Positions 1-9,972 of a DNA stretch of 64,000 nt are shown piece by piece. Below the pieces are notes generated by a model. It was not told the origin of the DNA and made no database searches. It worked only from the letters and a program-made list of their open reading frames with translations. The DNA is taken from contig JBITNC010000002.1 in assembly GCA_050084985.1 (NCBI GenBank), positions 11,656,001 to 11,720,000 of the forward strand. Reading direction: 5' to 3'. Position 1 is the stretch's first letter. Each line of letters starts with the position of its first letter. This DNA comes from Nageia nagi. Lineage: Eukaryota > Pinophyta. Position numbers and translations under genes: made by a program.

Positions 1-1290
1 CATTTTGGAAAGGCGTGACCACTCTTTGAGACTCCATTTAGGGGTCAAAAATCTGCTAAGTGTTGGCATAAGTGTCTAAGGGTATGGTCGCATGGTTTGA
101 CAAAGTTAGAATTGTAACATTTTGAAAAGGTGCAACCACCTTGGCAAGTGGCTGAAGCATAACTCCCATTGGACCTCCATCTTGACCTCTTGGTAGGGAA
201 CACATGGCTCATACAAGTTAGTATAAAGAAGGGGAAGACCATCATTTATCACTTTAGTTGCCAGATTAGTCCAGTGCAGCACTCCAAGGTTGGTTGCATG
301 GTTTAGAAATGTCACATTTCCATCTTCTTGAAAGGGTGCGACCACCTCTATTTTGGCTTGCTAAGAATCAAAAGTTGGCTAAGTGTTGGCCAAAGACCCC
401 TCCAAGGCTGGTCGCATGAGATAAGAAAGTTACATTTGAACCCTTTTGAAGTGATGCGACCACTCCTTTTTGGGCTTTTTGAGCCCCAAAATTGGTTAAG
501 TACCTAATTAGGCCAAGGATAGTTGGTCGCATGGTTTGTGAAAGTCATGATTGCATCTTTTAGAAAGGGTGCGAACATCCCTTAGAACACCTTTTGAGCC
601 GGAATTTGGCTAAGTTGTTTATTTTTAAGCATTTTTTACTAGTCGCATGGGCTTGGAAAGTTGAGTTTGCATCTTGGTGAAGAAGTGTGACCATGCCTCA
701 AGTCTCGTTTTTGCTAAGTGTGGGACGTTGGCTCGCCTCACCCTTGGTTGCACAATTTGGAAAGGTTACTTTTGCATCTTTTTGGAAAGGTGCGACCATG
801 TTGTTTTGCATGTACGTGGCTGAGTTTTGACATTTGTCGGAACGCCGCCCTCCTACCCATTAAGACGTTGCCACCTAGTGACCAAGGCAGCTATAAAAGA
901 ATGATTTAGTATTGTTTGTAAGCATTTGCTTCTCCAAAGTTGGTCGCACAATTTTGCTAAGTTACCATTTCATCTTTTTGGAGAAGTGCAACCACCATTT
1001 TTGCATGAGAGTTGGATGGCACATGCTCACTAATCATTCTCTCACCCTATAGCATAATGACACCTATCATATCCAAGTTATAAAAGCATTTGCATTGGTC
1101 ACACCTTGCATTAATCATCCCAAATTGATTATGTTTGCATGGTTTTCAAGAGATAAATTTCTATCATTTAAAGGTGGTGCGCCCCTCAAATTAGAGACTT
1201 CAGCCAAAGTTAGTTGAATTATTTTGCCACTTGGTCGCATGGCATCTGGAAGTCGCATTTGTAAATTTGTTTCGAGGTGCACCCCACATG
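1..1290. repeat. Degenerate tandem repeat, about 117 bp period
   Basis: Two motifs alternate throughout: one like GGAAAGGTGCGACCAC and one like TGGTCGCATGGTTTG, joined by TTGGCTAAGT-type text. The first recurs near 4, 119, 323, 439, 557, 675, 777 and 974, and more weakly near 1165 and 1260. The second recurs near 84, 291, 408, 527, 642, 744, 941 and 1232. Several spacings are 115-118 bp, others about 200 bp where a unit is lost or decayed. Units are strongly diverged. It sits directly upstream of the decayed coding region at 1797-4059 and may be that element's leader or LTR; this link is inferred from position only. No open reading frame here looks real. Confidence 0.6.
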
Positions 1291-1796
1291 AGCAATAAAG
1301 GATTCAAGTCTTTTGTCAAGTAACCCCTCGGGGGACCCACACTTAAATGCATGTCATTCACCGTTTTTGTCACATGTCATTCCCTCCATTTGTCCTAGTC
1401 ATGTTTCATAGAGTCAACCTTCCCCACCACCTCACGTTTACACTTGGTCACGCCATCTATTTAAGTTGCAAAGCTAACGTCCAAGTTTAAGTGTGACCAA
1501 TACCTTTGAGAATCCATATTGAATTGGGCCCCATAAGGTGTCAAAGAGGAATGTATGCATTTGCATTGCATTGATTAATTGAGGTACAGATTTTGGGACA
1601 TTGCATGCTTCAAGGGAGGCCGACCACCTTTTGTCATAATTATCGAACCTTGCATTGTCTATGTTAGTGCATCATCTACAAGGCATGTAGGCTTGCCAAG
1701 CATTGCTGATTTCATTGTCCCACCTGCATCACCCCCCATTGCATCCATCAGTTAGTCCAATCATCCACTAACTTTGTTTGCTTTTTCAGGTCCAAG
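1291..1796. other. Non-coding stretch before the decayed ORF
   Basis: AT-rich sequence with no coding signal. It ends in a T-rich tract followed by CAG just before the ATG at 1797, which resembles a splice acceptor or the end of a transposon leader. No LTR ends or primer-binding site were recognised. Confidence 0.3.
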
Positions 1797-2628
1797 ATGT
1801 CAAAAATCAACTCAAAACTAAGAAAGATCCGGGAGCTTCAATTAGCCAGATTGACTGAGCCAAGTAAGATAGAATTTGCCAAGGAACCCTAAAGATCCCT
1901 TAAAGGAGGCCAAATTCAAGAACAACCTCTCTAGCATCTAGGATACTTACTAGTCTCACACCAATCCCAGTTGGACATTACAATCTATTAGCAAACGAGA
2001 GAAAAACCAAATGGACCAGCAAAGAAAGAGACTCCTTGGATATTACCAAAATCCCAACAGGCCAGGGATCTCATCCGAGATTGGCTTCAAAATGAAAGTA
2101 AGGAGTTCATTGGGAACAAACTAATCAATGCAAAGAGGCAACATTTCAACCCTACCATCTCCAAAATCATCAACATGTTGTCCATGATCATAGGCAAGGA
2201 GGACGACCTTAAGTTCAAGAAAGAATTCACCAGTTTATTGCAATAATTGGGAATAGGCAAAAGATTAGGTGGAGTAAAGTGATCAGTGACTCCCTTCTCC
2301 AACAGTTGGCTCATATCGACTCATTGGCTCATATTGACTCATCCAAGAGATTTTATATGAGTTCTTATCTAGTTTATCTCCTCTTCCATGGCAAGAATAG
2401 AAAATTGACAAATGCAGACATGGACATCTTGAACAATCCTACAAAGCCTGTATGGAGAGCCTATCCCAAATAGTGGTTGGAGTCCAGATGGGAAAATTAT
2501 GCCATGCAGAATGACAGATGAAAATACCAAATCTAGAAGGAGATCAAAAGTAGACAAATGGTGAGAAGGATATTTGATTCTGTTATGGAAGCCATCAGGG
2601 GACATACAGATTTCTTCTTGGAGGACCC

Positions 2629-2668
<40 letters not shown>

Positions 2669-4059
2669 AATATATTCGGGTCTATGGCTCTGATGTAAGG
2701 CCTTATCTCCTACCCCATTATGCTAGTAACCGATTGATCCTCATGGAATGCTGCAGGCAGTTGTTGTTTTTATACGAGAATGTATGGAAGAAGAAGGATG
2801 CCATCGTGAATCTCCCTATCTCCATTGAAGAATACACATGTTCTACTTGGCAAGAAGCCAAGGAAATGAAGAATGAATTGTCTTACTACCACTTTAGCGA
2901 GGAGCTGGCAACCTCCCACTATGATTCAGAAGGAAGGATCTAGGCCTTCTACCAGCAAGCTTTCAGGAACCCAATTGCTTATGAGCATCGACCTCTAGGT
3001 GACAAGGAGAGGTATCAAAATAATAGGGAAGAGAAGCACATTCCAGAAGTGCATCAAGCACTCACAGTTGAATTCCTTGAGCAATTTGAGATAGAAACCC
3101 ATATGAAAGATCAAAATGTTGCTATTATTCCTGCTACAAAACAATCAGGAGAGCCTGGCTTGCCTCACTGCTCTTCTTCAAATTCTAAAACATCCTCTGA
3201 ATCTTCTGGCTCATTCGAGTCTATTTCAAGTGAAGAAGGAGAAGGGATCGAAAGGGAGTATGAGGATGACAAAGACTCACATAATAGCACTGAAGATACC
3301 CAAATTATAGATGTTGATGGAGAGTCTAAGGCTGAAACCACCAGTGAAACTTTACCAGTAGGATTGGTGTCTATAAAACAAGTTGGTTCCTCTAAATCCA
3401 CCACTCTAAGAAGAAAGAGGAGGTCATCAACCAAAAAGGAAGTCCATAAGGTGACCCCCAACAAGCCCTCAAATTTTTGCAAGACCCCTACAATAAGAGG
3501 TGATGGAGGGGATGAGGAAGATAAAGGAGAGAATGAAGAGCAAAGAAAGAAGAGAAACCAGTTGGAACTCGACAAGCAAAAGCCATTGAAAATTAAGGAA
3601 AAACCAGTTGAAATCAAGAACCAGCCGTTGAGAATCGAGGAGATCCCTAGGGAGCCCTCCCCCACAAACATATATACCACTCTGGCTAACATCGCATCAT
3701 GTGTTGGTCCCCATAAGTAGTATAATTTTGATATTGACGCAGTCATCAAGGATCTATAAATGAGTTATTGTAGCGATGATGAAGATTCTAGCCAGCGAAT
3801 GGAAAATGCTTCCGAGGACTCACCCATTGAAGAACGCGACACCTTTGTCTCCATGAAAAAGGGCACGATGACGATCAATAGATGCTATTCAAAACAAAAG
3901 CATCCACAAGGCTTACAAGATGTTTGGGTCCACATGAAAGAATTCAAAGTCAAGAAGATCAGATGGGCTAGGCGAAAGCACGCAATTAACTATAATGTGG
4001 ATGAGATGGTCAACCAAGACATTGAGAAGGAGCATAAGATTGAAGAATTGATGAAATAG
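1797..4059 (+). pseudogene. Broken acidic coding region, unrecognised (probably transposon-derived)
   Basis: A methionine frame opens at 1797 and breaks within about 32 codons; coding-like segments in shifted frames follow (2279-2473 includes KRFYMSSYLVYLLFHGKN). From about 2690 to 4059 one frame is continuous except for three stops, at 2941-2943, 3718-3720 and 3757-3759. This part has a Ser/Glu/Asp-rich middle (about 3160-3330), a Lys/Glu-rich stretch with near-repeats of KPxxIKxxP (about 3540-3650) and a basic C-terminus ending at a TAG at 4057-4059. A CA/TA microsatellite interrupts it at 2629-2669. I do not recognise the family. Length, composition and the repeat-rich upstream region suggest a gag-like or other transposon protein, but no zinc knuckle, protease or RT motif is visible. 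Confidence 0.45.
2629..2669. repeat. (CA)n(TA)n microsatellite
   Basis: About twelve CA units run directly into about eight TA units. The compound microsatellite lies inside the decayed coding region, so expansion may have contributed to its breakage. Confidence 0.9.
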
Positions 4060-4783
4060 AGGTATTAGGGTTGCTTATGTTGTTTTAGGGAAACATTGCT
4101 ATTAATACTAGGGTGAAATTTCATTTAATGAAGTTTTCAGACTTTATGCTATAGTACCCTAGTTGGGTCATTTTTTAGAAAGCCCTTCATTGTGTATGAA
4201 AAGTGTTCTATTCTTGTCTTAGAGTTTCTTTTGAGGAGAGCTTTAATGCAAAACTTTTGGGAAGAATTTTGGAGTTGAGGCTTCCAATTGTATGTATGAT
4301 CTATCAATTTGGGAAGCTTTGATATTAATGCAAGTGATGCTCTTTCATTTCATGGAATTGTGGACGCATAGGTAGCATGCTTGGTATGTTGTTATGTTAT
4401 TCATACATTTACAAGCATTTTCTTTGAAAGTTCAAAACTTTAGAAAAAGCTAGTTGAATATCTTTCTTAAATGTATGAATGGTCGTTTCCATGATTTGCA
4501 TAAAGTTGTTGCATTTTGGATTACCTCGCTCTTATGTCATTTGATTAGAATAATCCAATGGGAGATAGACAAACGAATGCTCCATTCCATTCCTTTTGTC
4601 CACCCTGACTACTGCTTCATGCTCTTGCTTGGGAGTGATTCGGACCCAGTCGTTTCCTTCCTTGCTTGATAACCCAAGAGGAGAATCTTAATAAATCCGA
4701 GAGATAAAGCCCCAAACTCGACACAATGGTGAAAAGCTATCATTTATCTCACCGTCATCTACCAATCATTCCCTATCCCCTCC
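4060..4783. other. 3' flank of the decayed ORF and junction to a gypsy fragment
   Basis: AT-rich sequence after the stop at 4059, without coding signal. Somewhere near 4680-4780 it passes into the truncated end of the minus-strand gypsy element. No LTR is visible at this end, so the junction is a truncation rather than an element end. Confidence 0.35.
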
Positions 4784-5869
4784 TCATATTTCTTTTGCTT
4801 TTGTGTAATTCCACATGAACATTACTTGAGATAAAGCCCAATAGGTACAATTTAATTGTGAGTTAACCAACCCGAGCGCATCCTCACCTGAGTTATCTTT
4901 CACATATCGACGATAAACCACTCTTACTCGATATTTTTCATATCTTAAAGTAAACCTTGGGGTTAAAGTCCTTTCAAGTGGGGTCAGCAACGCTACTCCA
5001 ACCCCGACGATCTTCTTTCCCATAGGGGGTAAAGGAATCCATGTCAACACCTCCAACAACAAAGCCCTTTGGATAGCCTCATTGAGTGTGGGTGGAGAGA
5101 AGGCCTTAGTGAAACTCTTCAATGGCTCCTTCAACCCTTCAATAAACAAGGACGTTAGCTCCTTCTATGAAATGTGGCTGACCATAGCAACTTTTTGCTG
5201 AAACTCCCAGGTGTATGACTCCAACTTTGCCTGTCGCATAATGGCTATCAAATCCATGAAATATTCTTCCTCATCTCTTAGATCAAAGTGATTCAAGATT
5301 CATTGGCCAAATTCTTTGATTGTACAAACGAGTCTATGATCATGGACGTCCTCTCCATGTTGCCACCATTCATGTGCCATTCCATCCAAATGCATGATGG
5401 CAATCTTAACAAAGTTTTCTTTTGTTACTTGGTTAAGGGTGAACAAGGTCTTCAATTTGCTTACCCAAGCCCTAGTCATAGGCTTACCTTCACTACCAAA
5501 TTTAGGGATTTTGTAAATTTAGGGATTTTGTCAAAACCCCTAATCCCTTCCTGCGCTCTCTGTGGCTTTGGGATCTCCCAGCTTAGGATCTTCCAGTAAT
5601 CCTGAGAGAACTTTTTTCCTGAAGGCTTCTGAATTCTGGCAATAGATTGGATCCAACAAGTCATGCAACCATGGAGGTGGAGGTGGGCGTTGTGATGGAT
5701 GACCATGGATGCCTGGTGCACAACCCTTTTCTCCTCTATCATCTCCTTCTCCCTGCGAAATGTCTTGATGGCCCAACTCCTTGAGTAGTTTCTACTTTAC
5801 CTCAATTGTGGCCTCTATCTTCTCCATATTGATTGTAGATCTGAAAGGCTTGCCTCCTTCCATCTTCAT
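4784..5869 (-). pseudogene. Ty3/gypsy gag fragment
   Basis: Reading the minus strand from the ATG at 5869, about 25 residues precede a first stop. The frame then gives a proline-rich N-terminal part, and shifted frames give RAWVSKLKTLFTLNQ, IMHLDGMAHEWWQHG and LFIEGLKEPLKSFTKAF. These match the retrotransposon gag core (the H-LEG-AHEWW and L-F-EGL-EPL-WVKAF blocks of plant Ty3/gypsy gag). There are several stops and at least one frameshift. The zinc knuckle, protease and pol are absent because the element is truncated near 4.7 kb. The gag start lies 30 bp inside the LTR/primer-site boundary, as expected for the 5' end of such an element. Confidence 0.75.
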
Positions 5870-5882
5870 AGTATGGAAGGAT

Positions 5883-5897
5883 CAAGCTCTGATACCA
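5883..5897 (-). promoter_or_regulatory. Primer-binding site (tRNA-Met type)
   Basis: On the minus strand the bases right after the LTR read TTGGTATCAGAGC, matching the 3' end complement of initiator tRNA-Met used by most plant LTR retrotransposons to prime minus-strand DNA synthesis. Confidence 0.8.
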
Positions 5898-5898
5898 A

Positions 5899-6656
5899 TG
5901 TAATATCCCAAAATATTTCTTGCTCCAAAATTATTAGAAAATTAAGCAAATAAGCAAGAAACAAAATAAATCTCGTATTAGCACCACAAATCATGCAAAA
6001 CACAAAGCAAATGGAGGAGAAATGCCAACATCCCAATATATAGCAATAAATGATTAAATTACAACGAAATAAGCCCTAGAGGGTTGACGTCCAACTCAGG
6101 GGACTGAAATCTAGGGCATATACTCCTTAAATGTTGATGCTTGGCTAGCAGGACCTTCAACCCCGGATCTGACTACAACATTGAATGGTCTAAGGGTTTC
6201 CATCCTTAGCCAATAGCCTAGTGAGGGCTACATCCACTATGAAAGGCCCAAGAGATGGCACTGCCACTCCAAAGATAGAAGATGTAGAATATGCTCAATG
6301 ATGCCTCCTCATCCTTGCACCAACCATATAAATAGGAATCCCCAAGGTTGGGCGCTCACACACCTCTCAAGGTGACATCATTCTTGGGCATCCGGATTGT
6401 ACCTCGAGATCACTCCCAATCATGCGCCTAGCCTCTAATCATGTGTTGTGCCTTAGGATTCATACTATCACACTTAAATGCTCTAATCTACTCTTAGGAG
6501 GGAGATGTCCCACTTATGGGCTCACAATTGGTCCATGGGACCCGTATGTCTCCTATCCTAAGTTACAATGATGCTTAAATACATATGCAATAAATAATCA
6601 CTCCTAATTACAAAAATACTCCTAGAAGGGAACGTCTCCTAAAAGGGGACGTTACA
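5899..6656 (-). repeat. Single LTR of the truncated gypsy element
   Basis: The segment begins TGTAATATCCC and ends GGGGACGTTACA on the plus strand, so it has TG...CA ends on both strands. It abuts a tRNA-Met primer site on the gag side, which makes it the 5' LTR of the minus-strand element (about 758 bp). No second copy was found in the window, in keeping with loss of the 3' half. Confidence 0.7.
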
Positions 6657-6659
6657 AGT

Positions 6660-8985
6660 AGGGCCCCAAACTTAGACAAACTCCAAGCCGAATTCCATTT
6701 TGTTGCTCACATTTTCCCTCCTCTTGGACCTTGAACATTATCCACCCCATCTTCAAATCTGGCGACCCCACCAAACCGAGCAACTACTGTACTATCATGA
6801 TTGACACACCTTGGCCAAGTTATATGCTACCATAATAGAGAATTATCTTTCACAGATGGTCGATTCATGAGAGTTCGGAGCAAGAGGACAAGCTAGTTTC
6901 CAAAGAGATCACCACACCACAAATCATATTTTCACTCTTTGAGCTATCATTGAGGAAGTCAAGTTCTAGAAATCCCCAATATTATGTTGTTTTGTAGATT
7001 CTAGAAATTCTTCAACACGATCCCCCACCATAGATTCATTGATAGACTTCGACAATTGGGAGTCCCTGAGATCGTTATCACAACAATCCTTACTCTTTAT
7101 GAGACTCTCACAGGCCGAGTCCATACTACAAAGGGTTTGTCGAATAGCTTTCCCAACACAATCAAAGTGAAGCAGGGTTGCCCACTTTCTCTGACTCTCT
7201 TTGGTCTCTACATTGATGAGCTAGAATCCTTTTTTATAGATAACACTGAGCCTAGTATGGGATGCCTCCTCCATGGTAGTCAGGTTTCTATCCTCCTCTT
7301 TGTCGATGACATGGTGTTGCGTTCTCACTCAACGGATGATTTACAGTGTTTACTAGAGGCCTTAGACTCTTTCAATGCCAGATAAGAGCTCGTGGTGAAT
7401 CTTAGCAAGACTATGGTTCTAGTGTTCAATGCCCTTAGGAATTTGATTGACCAGTCATAATTCACCTACCATGATAGCATAAATAGAGATCACCTCCTCA
7501 TATAGATATTTGGGTGTGCTCTTCTTGGACCTCAAATTCTCTATGAGGATGACACTCCCGCCTAGAGTTCAGTGCAGTTACACAATGATCTCTACCCTCG
7601 AGAGACAATGCATCTAGCTTCATTTTCAAGACATCCTATCCAAGCTATAGCTCTTACAAAATCTGGTCAACCCCACAATATTTAATGGGGCAAAGGTTTG
7701 GGAACCTAATTTGAGATTAGCCAATTGGGCTATAGTTGAGAGACTTTCGATTAGTAGACTATCTCACCCCATTAGTAGCTAACAGACCGTTCCACATATT
7801 ATTATGCTTGTAGAGTTTGGTTGCCAACCCCTTCAGGTATGGGCGACTACCTCATTGGTCCTCTCCTTCCAAAGATTTCTTAGCTTCGTAGATTGTCTAA
7901 GTAGGGTAGATAGACTCCCATATTGAGATTTAGCCTCATCGAAAGGCTTAGCAACACAAGGATGTCGTTGGTGTTGGTATTTAGAGGCTTTAGAGATGTT
8001 GCAACATTTAAGCTTCTCTCTAGACAAACCACCGATGCCCCATGGTGACACACCTCCCACCTTGGAGGCCTCTTTAGCTCAGATCCAAGAGATACTCCAT
8101 CGATCCTTCATCTAGACCTCCTGGATCATGCCCCACCATCCCCTCTCACCCAAGTTGGCGTACTACTCTCAGCACTTTCTCCAGATGAGCGAAGGATTGA
8201 TTCTTCCTCCAAGATATATCAGCCTACACCTAACACTTGGACTGAGGATGTTTATCAGATAGTTTAGAGTGCATTGGCACCAGCTTAAGGTAGAGACAAA
8301 GCATCACTTAGACCATGACTTACAAGTTTTTCGACTATGTTCACAAGAGATGGATTCAAAGGAAAATTTTATTTTCCGTTGTACGGTCTATTATGAGATA
8401 CGAGGGCAATACCATTGCCTCTTTTAGGATTCTCATAACTCACTATCCATCTTCTTTCAATATCCAGATCAAATATTGTGGCCCTATACATCAAAGAGAC
8501 TTTCCTTTTCAAGAGACATCTCTTATCTCTCACCCAACATCCGATAGGAGTTCGCCTTTTTACATCCTTCTTTCATGCTTCCTCAATTGAGAGAACCCGA
8601 AAGAGGGTGAGAGACGACCCCCATTGCCCCTAATGATGGACCAGATGACAGCTTTGTGATTCTCATGACCTTTTGCAAACTTATCAAATCTAGTCTTTAT
8701 TTCCTTCCAACGGCACTACCTCCGACTCGACCACGAGCACCAATGAGCTCCACCAAACGGCACAACCATGACTACCTACAGATCTTGTCCTCTTTTTTGT
8801 TTTTGTTTCCTTTTTGTAGGACTTCAACCCCCCATTGTACTCGCTTTGGTTGTAGCTAGTTATTTTTTGCTTTATTTTAGAACAGATCCACTTTGGGTCC
8901 CAGTAGTTATTTTACCATTCATGTACTCTCTAGTCCCATTGTCCACTTTTGGTCACCTATGGACATTAATCCCAAAATAATATTT
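6660..8985 (+). pseudogene. Decayed LINE (non-LTR retrotransposon) with reverse transcriptase
   Basis: The central open segment 7056-7385 contains QGCPLSLTLFGLYIDELE and LLFVDDMVL, the RT palm blocks of L1-type plant LINEs, with FVDD replacing the usual F/YADD. Upstream pieces (FNTIPHHRFIDRLRQLGVP) match the preceding RT blocks. Near 8300-8430 the frame gives ENFIFRCTVYYEIRGQYHCL, like the C-terminal zf-RVT zinc-binding region. Stops and frameshifts interrupt everything. The 3' untranslated part (about 8640-8985) is similar to the one at 12.7-13.04 kb. The 5' end touches the gypsy LTR at 6656; neither poly-A nor target duplication is clear. Confidence 0.7.
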
Positions 8986-9739
8986 TCAACAAAGTTTTGA
9001 TGAAATATACATGAAGGATTCTTCCTTTGAGAATTAAGTGGGATTTAATTTGAAATCTATGTATGAAATTTGGTGTAGAAGTTTTCGGCTACATTTTACA
9101 TTTAAGTGCTAACATACCGACACACTAGCCAAAAGTACATTAGGTAAGATGAGAAACTTGCTCAAGAATGTGGGCAATGGTTAAGAGCTCTTTGAGTATG
9201 CCTCTCTATAGTATGGTCAAGAACAGGAAGTTAAGAAAAGCACAAGTTGATGTGTAGTATAGAACTAGCATGGAATATAAAGAAGCCAAAGATTAGTTTA
9301 AGTATATGCAATAGATGGTTGGATCTGGATACAGCATCATTCATTGTTATTGATATTTTCCAAAATACATGTGCCAGGATTTTGAGATGTGCTGGGAACA
9401 TTGTCAAGACCGAGGACAAACAGCTATGAACTTCAGGTAGTTTCTCCAAATGCAATAACAGAGAAATTTTTCAGCACATAAAGTAGCAAGCAGAAATAAT
9501 GAGGAAAGCTTCCAACCATTATGGCTTAAGTGAATTAATTCCAAGTTGTAAGATGCTCAAGCCCTACCTCTATACTATCTTACAAACTTTATACATAAAA
9601 TATGGCTACTGAACATCTTTCAGCTAAGATTATAAAATGCTTAAACAGTGGCCAAAGGTACCTTGGGTGAGGAAACAATCCCACGCAAGTATATTGGAAT
9701 GAAAAATAGCTTATTTATAAGAATTGGAAAAGAACTTAC
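8986..9739. other. Probable intron 4 sequence of the B3 gene
   Basis: No convincing coding region. The short open frames at 9231-9455 (minus) and 9247-9429 (plus) overlap antisense and match nothing I know. If the donor at 9739-9734 is used, this stretch is intron of the minus-strand B3 gene, whose next exon is not visible in the window. Confidence 0.35.
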
Positions 9740-9972
9740 AATTCTAAATGATGGGCAAAGATGACTTCTTTTCATAACCAAATGGAAATATGGCCGCCTC
9801 ATCTTATCCATAACTTCCTTGACACGAAGAGCCATTTGACATCCGCGTCCACTAGCAGGTTGGAAATCAAAGTCTTGACTTTCGTTTCTTTCACTCTTGA
9901 CTTCAAACTTTCCTATTTTATTGTAATATGACAATGTTTGCTTCATTGTCGGTGCATCATCAACAGATGTAC
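9740..9972 (-). CDS. B3 gene exon 4 (linker and start of second B3 domain)
   Basis: The acceptor is TAG at 9975-9973; the first two bases complete a Gly codon with exon 3. The exon reads through TSVDDAPTMKQTLSYYNKIG, an acidic linker and RPYFHLVMKRSHLCPSFRI, then meets a good GTAAGT donor (9739-9734). B3 domains in REM genes are commonly interrupted by an intron at this place. Confidence 0.65.

Noticed and set aside
3165-3749. 194-codon open frame on the minus strand
   Set aside because: Fully antisense to the acidic coding relic on the plus strand; its Ser/Leu/Phe-rich text is the complement of Glu/Lys/Ser codons.
5476-5742. 88-codon minus-strand frame with a His-rich segment as a separate small gene
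   Set aside because: It overlaps the gag N-terminal frame at 5776-5540 in another frame and is a shadow of it.
9231-9455. Minus-strand frame that might supply the rest of the second B3 domain
   Set aside because: The translation lacks the expected P-x-x-F, G-W and E-G-D-x-x-x-F blocks and overlaps an equally open antisense frame.
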